DNA of 34,232 nt. It comes from an uncultured Hyphomicrobiales bacterium. GTDB taxonomy: Bacteria; Pseudomonadota; Alphaproteobacteria; Rhizobiales; Beijerinckiaceae. A program made the position numbers and the translations under genes. Of this stretch, positions 1 to 7,353 are shown piece by piece (within the stretch, counting starts at the first letter, position 1; each line of letters starts with the position of its first letter). The notes below the pieces were generated by a model. It was not told where the DNA came from. It was given only the letters and a program-made list of their open reading frames with translations, and did not search any database. The stretch spans positions 1-34,232 of the forward strand of contig CAIKAR010000113.1 of NCBI GenBank assembly GCA_903825465.1, in the 5' to 3' direction.

Positions 1-33
1 ATGCCAATGTGCCGAAGAGCTGAGATGTAACGC

Positions 34-51
34 GCACAGCGGTGCTTTTTT
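34..51 (+). terminator. weak candidate intrinsic terminator
   Basis: A 4-bp stem (GCAC/GTGC) with an AGCG loop is followed directly by six T residues, which stands out in this GC-rich DNA. A frame open from base 1 stops at 28-30, so this could end a gene lying left of the window. The stem is short, so the call is tentative. Confidence 0.3.
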
Positions 52-219
52 CCTGCGCCGTGAAATCGCGACGTCTCTCTAGGCCTACTGAACAGTCGAG
101 ATATCGCGAAAAGAGCATTCCAACGCGCTGGTTCGCGATGTCGTGGACCACGACGAGCGTAGAGTGTTTTCCTGGCTTCAGGATTTGGCCTGCGCGCGTC
201 GGAAACAAAACCTAAAACG

Positions 220-411
220 CTACCGCCATCGTTTTCCGCATAAATCTTCGCGACGACGGCGGAACGTGACGACGTTCATCGTCGATAGCGCGCGCTCGAT
301 CTGCGTTTTTGCGAGGGTCTCGGCCTCGCGTCGAACGCCCTGGGCCACGCCGACAGCGTCGCTCATGAGCCGCGTGACATCGGCGAAAAGAGGGCTTCGG
401 TATTGCGGCAT
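220..411 (-). pseudogene. UbiK/BMFP-family accessory factor, apparently truncated or frameshifted
   Basis: The 63-residue product begins MPQYRSPLFADVTRLMSDAV and continues with a GVAQGVRREAETLAKTQIERALSTMNVVT-type stretch typical of alphaproteobacterial UbiK/BMFP proteins, which assist ubiquinone biosynthesis. Family members usually run to about 80-100 residues with a C-terminal coiled coil. Here the frame turns into an arginine-rich tail and stops at 220. One base further, a neighbouring frame reads AVVAKIYAEND, which resembles the expected start of the coiled coil, so a one-base shift near 256 is likely. A GGAG ribosome site precedes the ATG, so the 5' end looks like a once-functional gene. 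It is divergent from the amidase gene. The family call rests on recognition by eye, and a short but functional form cannot be excluded. Confidence 0.5.
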
Positions 412-585
412 GGTTTGTGCTCCGGCGCTTTGTCGCCAAACAAATGGGGCAGAGCGGCGCGCGACGCAAGGGCGCGCGCCGCCCTTTGCCCGAATAGACA
501 AGCGAAAACCGGCAAATTGGACAAACGAGCTTGTCGCGTTTGGCGGAGTATCGATAGAAAATCTGGACGTATAGGAGAAGCCACA

Positions 586-1926
586 GTGTCCGTTCCCATC
601 GCCCCTCGAAGCTATGTCGCCGCGGCATCCGCCATCGCCGGCGGAAGCGACAATCCACGCGCGTTCCTGGAGCGCTGTCTGGACTCAATCGACGCCCACG
701 AAAAGGACGTGCTGGCCTTTGTCCATCTCGACATTGAAAGCGCGCGAAAATCGGCCGACGCCTCGGCGGCGCGTTGGCGGGCGGGCAAACAACTCTCGCC
801 GATCGATGGCATGCCCGTCGGCGTGAAGGACGTGATCGAGACGGTCGACATGCCCACCGGCATGGGCTCGCCGTTGTTCGCGGGCGTCCGCTCGGGGCGC
901 GACGCGGCGAGCGTCAAAGCGTTGCGACAAGCGGGGGCCGTCATTGTCGGCAAGACGGTGACGACGGAATTCGCCGCCTCTGTGCCCGGTCCGACGCGCA
1001 ATCCACATGATCTCCGGCGAACGCCCGGCGGCTCCTCCAGCGGGTCGGCGGCGGGCTCGGCGGCGGGCTTCTTCAGCGTCGGCCTCGGCACACAGGTCGT
1101 GGGCTCGATTGTGCGGCCCGCTGGCTTTTGCGGCGTCGTGGGCTTCAAACCGTCGCTGGGCGCGATCAACCGCGGCGGCAGCCACGATTTCATGAGCCAG
1201 AGCTCTCAGGGCGCGCTTGGCGCCAGCCTCGCCGATGTGTGGGCGGCGCTGATTGAAATCGCCAACCGCTGCGGCGGCGATCCCGGCTGGCCGGGGCTCG
1301 CGGGGCCGGTGCCGCAGCCGGTGGCGAAAGCGCCGCGCGCGCTGGTTGTGCTGGAGACGCCGGGCTGGCCGAAGGTTTCCGCGGGATTGAAGGTCGATTT
1401 CGACGCCGTCGTCGACAAGCTGGCGAAAGCGGGCGTGAAGATAGTTTCGCGGAAGCAATCGCCCGCCGTCGAGGCCGTGGAAAAAGCCATCGAACAGGCG
1501 TTGCCGCTGACCCGCGACATCAACGGATGGGAATCCATCTGGCCGCTCAACATCTACCGCGACCGCGACGCGGAGAAACTCAGCCGCGACATGCGCGAGA
1601 AGCTCGCCGAGGCCGAGAAGATGACGCCCGACGATTATCGCCGCGCGCTGGCCGCGCGCGACTTGATGCGTCAAGCCTACGCGGCGTTGGCCGACATCGC
1701 CGATGGCTGCGTGACGCTCTCGGCGCCGGGGCCGGCGCCTATTGGCCTCGGCCACACCGGCGATCCGGCTTTTGTCGTGGCGGGCTCGGCGCTCGGCGTC
1801 CCCGCGCTCACGCTGCCGCTGCTGCGCGAGCAGGGTCTCCCGGTCGGCGTTCAATTGATGGGCTTCGCGCAGCGCGACGCGGAAGCCGTCGCCGTGGCGG
1901 CGTGGATAAACGCGCTGGGCGCCTAG
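586..1926 (+). CDS. amidase signature family hydrolase
   Basis: A 446-residue amidase-signature protein that would hydrolyse an amide bond by a Ser-cisSer-Lys mechanism. By position I assign Lys81 (GVKDVI), cis-Ser150 (GGSSSGSAA) and nucleophile Ser174 (VVGSIVRPA); the spacing of 24 between the two serines matches the family. The C-terminal part has the usual GVPALTLPLL and LPVGVQLMGF segments. The GTG start at 586 is chosen because AGGAG at 573-577 lies at good spacing; a longer frame upstream has no such site. The usual Thr-Gly/Ala just before the nucleophile is Val-Val (residues 171-172). No signal peptide is seen, so it is probably cytoplasmic. It converges on the cupin gene and their stop codons overlap. 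The substrate cannot be told; GatA of the tRNA amidotransferase is unlikely because no gatB or gatC is nearby. Confidence 0.88.
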   Translation: MSVPIAPRSYVAAASAIAGGSDNPRAFLERCLDSIDAHEKDVLAFVHLDIESARKSADASAARWRAGKQLSPIDGMPVGVKDVIETVDMPTGMGSPLFAGVRSGRDAASVKALRQAGAVIVGKTVTTEFAASVPGPTRNPHDLRRTPGGSSSGSAAGSAAGFFSVGLGTQVVGSIVRPAGFCGVVGFKPSLGAINRGGSHDFMSQSSQGALGASLADVWAALIEIANRCGGDPGWPGLAGPVPQPVAKAPRALVVLETPGWPKVSAGLKVDFDAVVDKLAKAGVKIVSRKQSPAVEAVEKAIEQALPLTRDINGWESIWPLNIYRDRDAEKLSRDMREKLAEAEKMTPDDYRRALAARDLMRQAYAALADIADGCVTLSAPGPAPIGLGHTGDPAFVVAGSALGVPALTLPLLREQGLPVGVQLMGFAQRDAEAVAVAAWINALGA

Positions 1927-3119
1927 CTCCCCGCGTAAAGCTTTGGCTCCATGCGCACGGGCACACCGGCCTGGCGCATGTAGTCCTCGAATTCCCGGCG
2001 AATGAACGGATCCTCGTCGCTGTAGGGAATGGCGACGCCGCCCTTCTTGATGTCGATGGCCCATTTGTCGGTCATCGCCTCGCCGGGCAGGCCGGGCTTG
2101 CGGGCGGGATGGTTGTTGGGGCCAAACCACGCGGTGAAGCGCAGTGGATCTTTCGTGACGCCGAAATGCTGGTGATACCAGTCGCCCGTCATCGGCGCCG
2201 CCGACACCATGCCGCCGGCGACATAATCCTGCCGTTGCACCTTGTCGGCGTGGCCGGTTTCCCACGGACGCGAGCCAAACACCGCCGGCCAGGTGTAGGT
2301 GTAGCCGGCGCCCTTGACGCAGATGAGGATGGCGCAGCTTTCGTGCGCGTGGGCCTTGGAATAGCGGCCCGTCTCGTGCTGGCCGATCCAGAGATGAAAC
2401 CGCTGGCCCGCCATCTCGGGCTCGATGCGGCGGTAGCCGGGCGAACGCCTGTTGTCCAACGGCAGCTCGCAGCCGACGATATCGGGCATGAAGTTGGTCT
2501 TGCGCATGGCGAGGCCGCGCACCGGATCCGGCTCGAGATCGTCGCGGTTGGAGAAATAATCGTCCTCGCCGGCGTAGCGGTCGGAAAAGTCGAACGGGCA
2601 CTCGAAGACGAATTTCGGGTTGTCGATCAGGTTCATGATGTTGGGCGCCGATGTCCCGCAGATGATCATCGCCGGCGAATTCGTCGCGTTGACGAAGCGG
2701 TGGTGGGCGTTGAGCGGAATGGAGAACAGCGACCCCTTCGCCCACTCGAACGTCTGCTTCTTGGCCTGGCCTTCGCGCCAGACTTCCGTCGAGCCGCGGC
2801 CCTCGGCGATGTAGCACTGCTTCTCGTAGAGGTGATGCTCGACGTTGAGCGCGCCGCCGGGCGGCACCTCCACGGCGTACAGGCCCCAAAGCCCTTCGGT
2901 GCCGTAAAGCTGAATATAGGTGCCGCGGCCACCCAGCCGCTTCCACGGCGCCATCGGCAGATCGAACACGGTGCGCAGGCCGATGCCGCGAAACACCGGC
3001 ACGCCCTCGTTCTCCATGAAGCGGTCGTAGGGCATGGCGGGGCGCTTGAATTTGCCGAGGCCGGCGTTTTCCCCGGCTTTCGGCTCGTGCCAGTGGGCGC
3101 GTGTTTCGTCGTGCGGCAT
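1923..3119 (-). CDS. two-domain cupin protein (gentisate-dioxygenase-like fold)
   Basis: A 398-residue bicupin. The N-terminal cupin holds His95-His96 followed by YEKQCYIAEGRG, and the C-terminal cupin holds His257-x-His259-Glu260 with a later WYHQH (His316, His318), which together look like an intact metal site. This layout is shared with gentisate 1,2-dioxygenase-like and other ring-cleaving or regulatory bicupins, so an Fe-dependent dioxygenase is possible but not shown. The ATG at 3119 is preceded by GGAGAA at the right distance; in-frame starts further upstream lack one. The gene is convergent with the amidase and divergent from the first decarboxylase-like gene, with 154 bp between starts. 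No signal peptide is seen. Confidence 0.8.
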   Translation of the reverse strand: MPHDETRAHWHEPKAGENAGLGKFKRPAMPYDRFMENEGVPVFRGIGLRTVFDLPMAPWKRLGGRGTYIQLYGTEGLWGLYAVEVPPGGALNVEHHLYEKQCYIAEGRGSTEVWREGQAKKQTFEWAKGSLFSIPLNAHHRFVNATNSPAMIICGTSAPNIMNLIDNPKFVFECPFDFSDRYAGEDDYFSNRDDLEPDPVRGLAMRKTNFMPDIVGCELPLDNRRSPGYRRIEPEMAGQRFHLWIGQHETGRYSKAHAHESCAILICVKGAGYTYTWPAVFGSRPWETGHADKVQRQDYVAGGMVSAAPMTGDWYHQHFGVTKDPLRFTAWFGPNNHPARKPGLPGEAMTDKWAIDIKKGGVAIPYSDEDPFIRREFEDYMRQAGVPVRMEPKLYAGS

Positions 3120-3238
3120 GGGGTTCTCCGAAAAAAATTTCCACTGTGATAGCGGGGGTGGCGCCCTCCACGCAATGGCGCCGCGCGACAGTGGAGTCCG
3201 CGCGCGGCTTTGTCGTCGCGGCGTCGTGAACGATGCGC

Positions 3239-3244
3239 TATGAT
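3239..3244 (+). promoter_or_regulatory. candidate -10 element for decarboxylase-like gene
   Basis: TATGAT lies 29 bases before the ATG at 3274 in the cupin/decarboxylase divergent gap. No convincing -35 sits 16-18 bases upstream, so only the -10 is proposed. It belongs to a recurring pattern of TA-rich hexamers shortly before starts in this window. Confidence 0.3.
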
Positions 3245-3273
3245 CCCGGCCGTGCTTCGCGCGGGGACCACCC

Positions 3274-4011
3274 ATGAAATCGGAAGACGTCAGACGAACC
3301 TCCTTCGCGATGCCGCGCCACAGCCCGTCCTATCCGCCGGGCCCCTACCGGTTTTTCGACCGCGAATATCTCGTGGTCGAATATGAGACCGATCCCGCCG
3401 TCCTGCGGAGGATCGTGCCGGAACCGCTTGAGCCCGCCGAACCCGTGGCCCGCGTCGAATTTATCAAAATGCCCGACAGCACGGGCTTCGGCGCCTACAG
3501 CGGCGTTTCCCAGACCATTCCCGTTTCGTTGAACGGCGTCGCCGGCGGCTATACGCGGTTGATGTTTCTCGACGTTCATCCGCCCATCGCCGGCGGCCGC
3601 GAACTCTGGGGTTTTCCGCAAAAGCTCGCCGCGCCGAAGCTGCGGGTGGAAAGCGACACGCTTGTCGGCGATCTGGATTTCGGCCCGGTGCGCGTCGCCT
3701 CCGGCAGCATGGGGTACAAACACGCGAGATTAGACACGGCGGCCGTCGCCGCGAAACTCGAACAGCCCGGCTATCTGCTCAAGATCATCCCGCATGTGGA
3801 TGGAACGCCGCGCATCTGCGAGCTGGTGCGTTATTTCAGACGCGACATCGCGGTGAAGGGCGCCTGGACCGGCCCGTCCGCGCTGGAGCTTTTTCCGCAC
3901 GCGCTGGCGCCTGTCGCCGATCTGCCGGTCAAATCGATTCGCTCCGCGACGCATTACGTCGTCGATTACACCTTGGCGCTCGGCGAAGTCGCCCACGACT
4001 ATCTCGCCTGA
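3274..4011 (+). CDS. acetoacetate decarboxylase-fold protein, catalytic lysine missing
   Basis: A 245-residue protein aligning along its length with Clostridium acetobutylicum acetoacetate decarboxylase, which forms a Schiff base through Lys115. The family landmarks [24 protein letters not shown] and GRELWGF are clear. At the active site it reads FPQKLA: the Schiff-base lysine position is Gln116 (codon CAA), while the neighbouring lysine is kept as Lys117. The glutamate equivalent to Glu76 is Gly77 (AYSGVSQ rather than YTESGQ). Arg30 and Glu62 are retained. Decarboxylation by the known mechanism is therefore unlikely; members of this superfamily can bind or transform other keto acids. It is followed 30 bp later by an intact paralogue, which suggests tandem duplication and divergence. 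Confidence 0.85.
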   Translation: MKSEDVRRTSFAMPRHSPSYPPGPYRFFDREYLVVEYETDPAVLRRIVPEPLEPAEPVARVEFIKMPDSTGFGAYSGVSQTIPVSLNGVAGGYTRLMFLDVHPPIAGGRELWGFPQKLAAPKLRVESDTLVGDLDFGPVRVASGSMGYKHARLDTAAVAAKLEQPGYLLKIIPHVDGTPRICELVRYFRRDIAVKGAWTGPSALELFPHALAPVADLPVKSIRSATHYVVDYTLALGEVAHDYLA

Positions 4012-4041
4012 CGCCCCTTTCTCCACGCCGGGAGTCCACAG

Positions 4042-4794
4042 ATGAACGCCGACGAAGTCCGCCAGCGCGCCTACGCGATGCCGCTTGAAAACCCTTCGTA
4101 TCCGCCGGGGCCCTATCGCTTCGTCAACCGCGAATTTCTGATCGTCGCCTACCGCACCGACCCCGACGCCCTGCGCTCGGTGGTGCCGGAGCCGTTGGAG
4201 ATCGTCGATCCCGTGGTCAAATACGAGTTCATCCGGATGCCGGACTCGACCGGGTTCGGCGATTACACCGAATCCGGGCAGGTCGTGCCGGTGCGATACA
4301 CCGACAAATCCGGCGCGACCCAAACCGGCGGCTTCGTGCTTTCCATGTTTCTCGACGACGATCCGCCGATCTCGGGCGGTCGGGAGTTGTGGGGCTTTCC
4401 TAAAAAGCTGGCGAAACCAAAACTCGCCGTGCATGGCGACACATTTGTGGGCCAACTCGATTTCGGCCCAGTCCGCGTCGCCACCGCCACCATGGGCTAC
4501 AAGCATGTCGTCGCGCCGTCGGACAAGGTTCTTCACGGGTTGCGGGAGCCGGGCTTCCTGCTCAAGATCATTCCCCATGTGGACGGGACGCCGCGCGTTT
4601 GCGAGTTGGTGCGCTACTACATGCGCGACATAACATTGAAAGGCGCGTGGAGCGGCCCGGCGGCGTTGCAACTCGGCCATCACGCGCTCGCGCCGATCGC
4701 CGATTTGCCCGTGTTGGAGGTTCTGTCCGGCACGCATCTGATCGCCGATCTGACGTTGGGCCTCGGCGAGGTCGTTCACGATTATCTGGCGTAA
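4042..4794 (+). CDS. acetoacetate decarboxylase family protein
   Basis: A 250-residue paralogue of the preceding gene that keeps the active-site set of acetoacetate decarboxylase: Arg30, Glu62, Glu77 in YTESGQ, and the lysine pair Lys121-Lys122 in GFPKKLAKP. It should be able to form the Schiff base and decarboxylate acetoacetate or a related beta-keto acid, giving a ketone and CO2. Compared with its neighbour it has a few extra residues around position 92 (GATQTGG). A GGGAG ribosome site lies at 4029-4033. It is probably co-transcribed with the gene upstream. I do not assign the symbol adc because close relatives act on other keto acids. Confidence 0.88.
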   Translation: MNADEVRQRAYAMPLENPSYPPGPYRFVNREFLIVAYRTDPDALRSVVPEPLEIVDPVVKYEFIRMPDSTGFGDYTESGQVVPVRYTDKSGATQTGGFVLSMFLDDDPPISGGRELWGFPKKLAKPKLAVHGDTFVGQLDFGPVRVATATMGYKHVVAPSDKVLHGLREPGFLLKIIPHVDGTPRVCELVRYYMRDITLKGAWSGPAALQLGHHALAPIADLPVLEVLSGTHLIADLTLGLGEVVHDYLA

Positions 4795-4842
4795 AGACCC
4801 CGCCGCTTGTCGTCGCCCGTCAGATCGCGCGATAACGCCGGC

Positions 4843-5664
4843 ATGGCCACCACGGCGGTTTCGTTGGCGCGCTCGCTCCAATCCCGCCGGGTATGGATTG
4901 GCGCCGCCCTTTTCGCTTTCGCCTGGGCGGGCGTCGCCTACGCGGCGTTGCCGTTGGCGTGGCGGCACTACGAGCACCAGCGCGCGCTCGACGGCGCGCC
5001 GATGCTGACCCGCACGCCGCTGGGGATCCCCGGCGATCCCCTCAATTTCGGCCTCGTCGGTTCGGAGGCCGACATCGTATGCGCCTTCGAGGCCGCCGGT
5101 TGGTCGCCGGCCGATCCGGTGACGCTAGCGACAAGCCTGAAAATCGTCGGCAGCGTCGTGCTCGACCGGGCCTATCCGGACGCGCCGGTGAGTTCTCTGC
5201 TTTACAAAGGAAAGCGCGAGGACCTCGCGTTCCAGAAGGCCGAGGGAAAAAGCGCCGACCGCCGCCATCACGTCCGCCTCTGGAAGGCGTTGGACGCGGG
5301 CGACGAGGGTCGCCCCGTCTGGCTGGGCGCCGCGAGCTTCGATCGAGGCGTTGGGTTGAGCCACTACACGTTTCAGGTGACGCATCACATCGACCCCGAC
5401 CTCGACGCCGAACGCGACAAGCTGGGCGCCGATCTCTCGGACGCCGGCGTCGTCGACGAGGTTTATTTCGTCACCGGCGTCGGCGTGACGGTGAACGGCC
5501 GCAACGGCGGCGGCGACCGCTATTTCACCGATGGGGAAGTTCTGATGGCGCGGCTGGCGCCGGATTGCGGAAGCGGGCGGAGCGCGACGCCGAAAGCGCT
5601 GCCAAATCCGCCGCTCGTCGAAGGGAAAAACGCCGTCTGGCGGGCGATCAGAAAATGGCTTTGA
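4843..5664 (+). CDS. LssY C-terminal domain-like protein, membrane-anchored
   Basis: A 273-residue protein with one N-terminal hydrophobic segment (about residues 17-38) followed by a soluble domain. Segments such as PLNFGLVGSEADIVCAFEAA, the SLKIVGSVVLDRAYPDAPVS stretch, a DLAFQKAEG segment and RRHHVRLWKA match what I know of the LssY C-terminal domain, found alone or fused to DedA or PAP2 membrane proteins. Its biochemical role is not established. The ATG at 4843 fits the membrane segment better than an in-frame TTG at 4807; neither has a strong ribosome site. It follows the decarboxylase pair by 48 bp and converges with the LVIVD gene. Confidence 0.7.
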   Translation: MATTAVSLARSLQSRRVWIGAALFAFAWAGVAYAALPLAWRHYEHQRALDGAPMLTRTPLGIPGDPLNFGLVGSEADIVCAFEAAGWSPADPVTLATSLKIVGSVVLDRAYPDAPVSSLLYKGKREDLAFQKAEGKSADRRHHVRLWKALDAGDEGRPVWLGAASFDRGVGLSHYTFQVTHHIDPDLDAERDKLGADLSDAGVVDEVYFVTGVGVTVNGRNGGGDRYFTDGEVLMARLAPDCGSGRSATPKALPNPPLVEGKNAVWRAIRKWL

Positions 5665-5712
5665 GAGCTTGTCCGGCGATACGCCGAACACGCCTTCGCG
5701 GAGTGTCCGCCT

Positions 5713-7161
5713 CTACTTCAATCCGGCGATTTTCCGCGCCTCGCCGGTCAACTCCAGAATGTCGAGCCCGGAATTGGCGCGGTCCACGACGTAGATGTAG
5801 CCGCGGTCGTCGGTCTCGACGTTGTTCGACTGGATCGCGACCTTGCAATGTTGCGATTTGTCGGCGTCCGCGACGCAGCGGCGATAGGTGTTCTTGTTGA
5901 TCGGCGGGATGAAGTAGCCCACTTCCTTCGGCTGATAGGGATTGCGCACGTCGAGGACGCGCAGGCCCGCGTTGAAGAAGGTGATCATCGCGAGCTTCTT
6001 GTAGAAGACCGGCTCCATCGACTCGTTCGACGAATGCGAGCCGAAGCGGCCGCCGCGCGCGCAGAAGTCGCCGGACTTCTCCGGCACCGTCCAGCTCGAC
6101 ACGATGGTCGGGCGGTTCTCGACGGTGATGTCGGCGAACCACACCATCTGGCGGGGCTCGCGGCATTCGTTGACGATCTCCTCGTTGACGATCATCAGGA
6201 AGTCCCGCGTCTTGCCGTCGGTCTCCTTCGAATATTCGTCGACGGGCATTTTCAGCATCGGGAACACGGTGTGCGCGCCGTTGAACGCCGACAATTGCAA
6301 GCGTCCGACTTCCGGATAGAGCAGGTTTTCCTTCGTTGGCTCGGTCGGCCCCTCAAGCAGCTTCTTGCGGTCGACGATTTGCAACATGCCGTCCTTGTTG
6401 GTGCCGTATCCGAAAAACACGCGGTTGTCGTCGGGCAGCGAAATGCCGCCGTGCAGGAACATCGGGATGAAGCCGGTGGACGCGGGGTCTTGTCCGCTGA
6501 GGCCGAAGTCGCGGATTTTCACGGGATGCGCGGGGTCCGAGAGGTCGTACACCTGCGTCATGCGCGGCACGCGCCAGCCGGGCGCGCCGGAGACGAGATA
6601 GGCGATTCCGGTCTTGCACTCCCAGAAGTTCTTGTGCGTGCCTTTCAACCCGTCGAGGCGAACAAGAAGCTGTGGTTTCGCGGGATCCGTGACGTCGTAG
6701 ATTTCATGCGCGGAGTTGCCGAACGTGCGCAGCAGATAGGTCGCGCCTTTCTTGCCCTTTGGCAGGTCGTCGCCGTCGCAGGCGCGCACCATCTGGCCGC
6801 CGCCAGCTTCGTCGAGCCCTTCCTCGCCGGGGATATGGGCGAGATAAACCGGCTTTTTCGGATTGGTGACATCGATGATGGAGGTGCCGTCGAACTCGTT
6901 CTGCCCGGTTATGGGGTTCAGCGGCTTGGGCGTGTCGGACGTGCCGCCGTGATGGCCGACATAAGCGATGTAGCGGCCGCCCTGCTTGTGCACGATGGGC
7001 TGATAGGCGCTGCGCGCCTGTAGATCGTTGTGGCCGACGAGGCGGACGTTCTCCGCCTCCGGGGGATCGCCGATTTTCGGTGGCCGCGTCCGCGTGCCGG
7101 CGCAGGCGAGCCCCGCCATCGCGCATGTCAAACCCAACGCCAGCGGCAACCGGATTGTCAT
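5713..7161 (-). CDS. exported LVIVD-repeat beta-propeller protein
   Basis: A 482-residue protein with an N-terminal signal peptide (hydrophobic to about residue 20, ending LACAG) and repeated units such as GTSIIDVTNPKKPVYLAHIP, HEIYDVTDPAKPQLLVRL, TQVYDLSDPAHPVKIRDF and LRVLDVRNPYQPKEVGYF. These are LVIVD repeats, which build a beta-propeller. Cysteine-containing segments (RACDGDD, FWECKTG, RRCVADADKSQHC) fit an oxidising extracytoplasmic location. No enzymatic activity can be assigned. GGGAGGAG lies just before the ATG, and a hairpin sits in its leader. It is divergent from the PQQ dehydrogenase gene, which suggests that they act together outside the cytoplasm. Confidence 0.8.
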   Translation of the reverse strand: MTIRLPLALGLTCAMAGLACAGTRTRPPKIGDPPEAENVRLVGHNDLQARSAYQPIVHKQGGRYIAYVGHHGGTSDTPKPLNPITGQNEFDGTSIIDVTNPKKPVYLAHIPGEEGLDEAGGGQMVRACDGDDLPKGKKGATYLLRTFGNSAHEIYDVTDPAKPQLLVRLDGLKGTHKNFWECKTGIAYLVSGAPGWRVPRMTQVYDLSDPAHPVKIRDFGLSGQDPASTGFIPMFLHGGISLPDDNRVFFGYGTNKDGMLQIVDRKKLLEGPTEPTKENLLYPEVGRLQLSAFNGAHTVFPMLKMPVDEYSKETDGKTRDFLMIVNEEIVNECREPRQMVWFADITVENRPTIVSSWTVPEKSGDFCARGGRFGSHSSNESMEPVFYKKLAMITFFNAGLRVLDVRNPYQPKEVGYFIPPINKNTYRRCVADADKSQHCKVAIQSNNVETDDRGYIYVVDRANSGLDILELTGEARKIAGLK

Positions 7162-7175
7162 CGATGTCTCCTCCC

Positions 7176-7197
7176 AACGGGCCTTGCGCCCGTTTTT
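7176..7197. other. leader hairpin with T-tract in divergent gap
   Basis: AACGGGC and GCCCGTT form a perfect 7-bp stem with a CTTGC loop, followed by TTT on the plus strand. On the minus strand the same hairpin lies in the mRNA leader of the LVIVD gene, directly upstream of its ribosome site. It may stabilise that leader or stop plus-strand antisense reading. Confidence 0.45.
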
Positions 7198-7353
7198 CCC
7201 GAGGACAATTCATCATGGATTCGCGGAGGCGTCAAAACGCGCGCGCCGGCGTTTCCACAACTCGGCGAACGACCCTCGCGCCCGACGTTCCGGTTGCCAG
7301 TCAAATCCCGTTGGGGCACTGTCGCGCAAATCGAGCGAGTGAGGGGACGCGCC

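Noticed and set aside
685-3171. A long open frame on the minus strand across the amidase and part of the cupin gene
   Set aside because: It is Arg/Ala-rich with no recognisable motif and overlaps two convincing genes; such antisense frames are common in GC-rich DNA.
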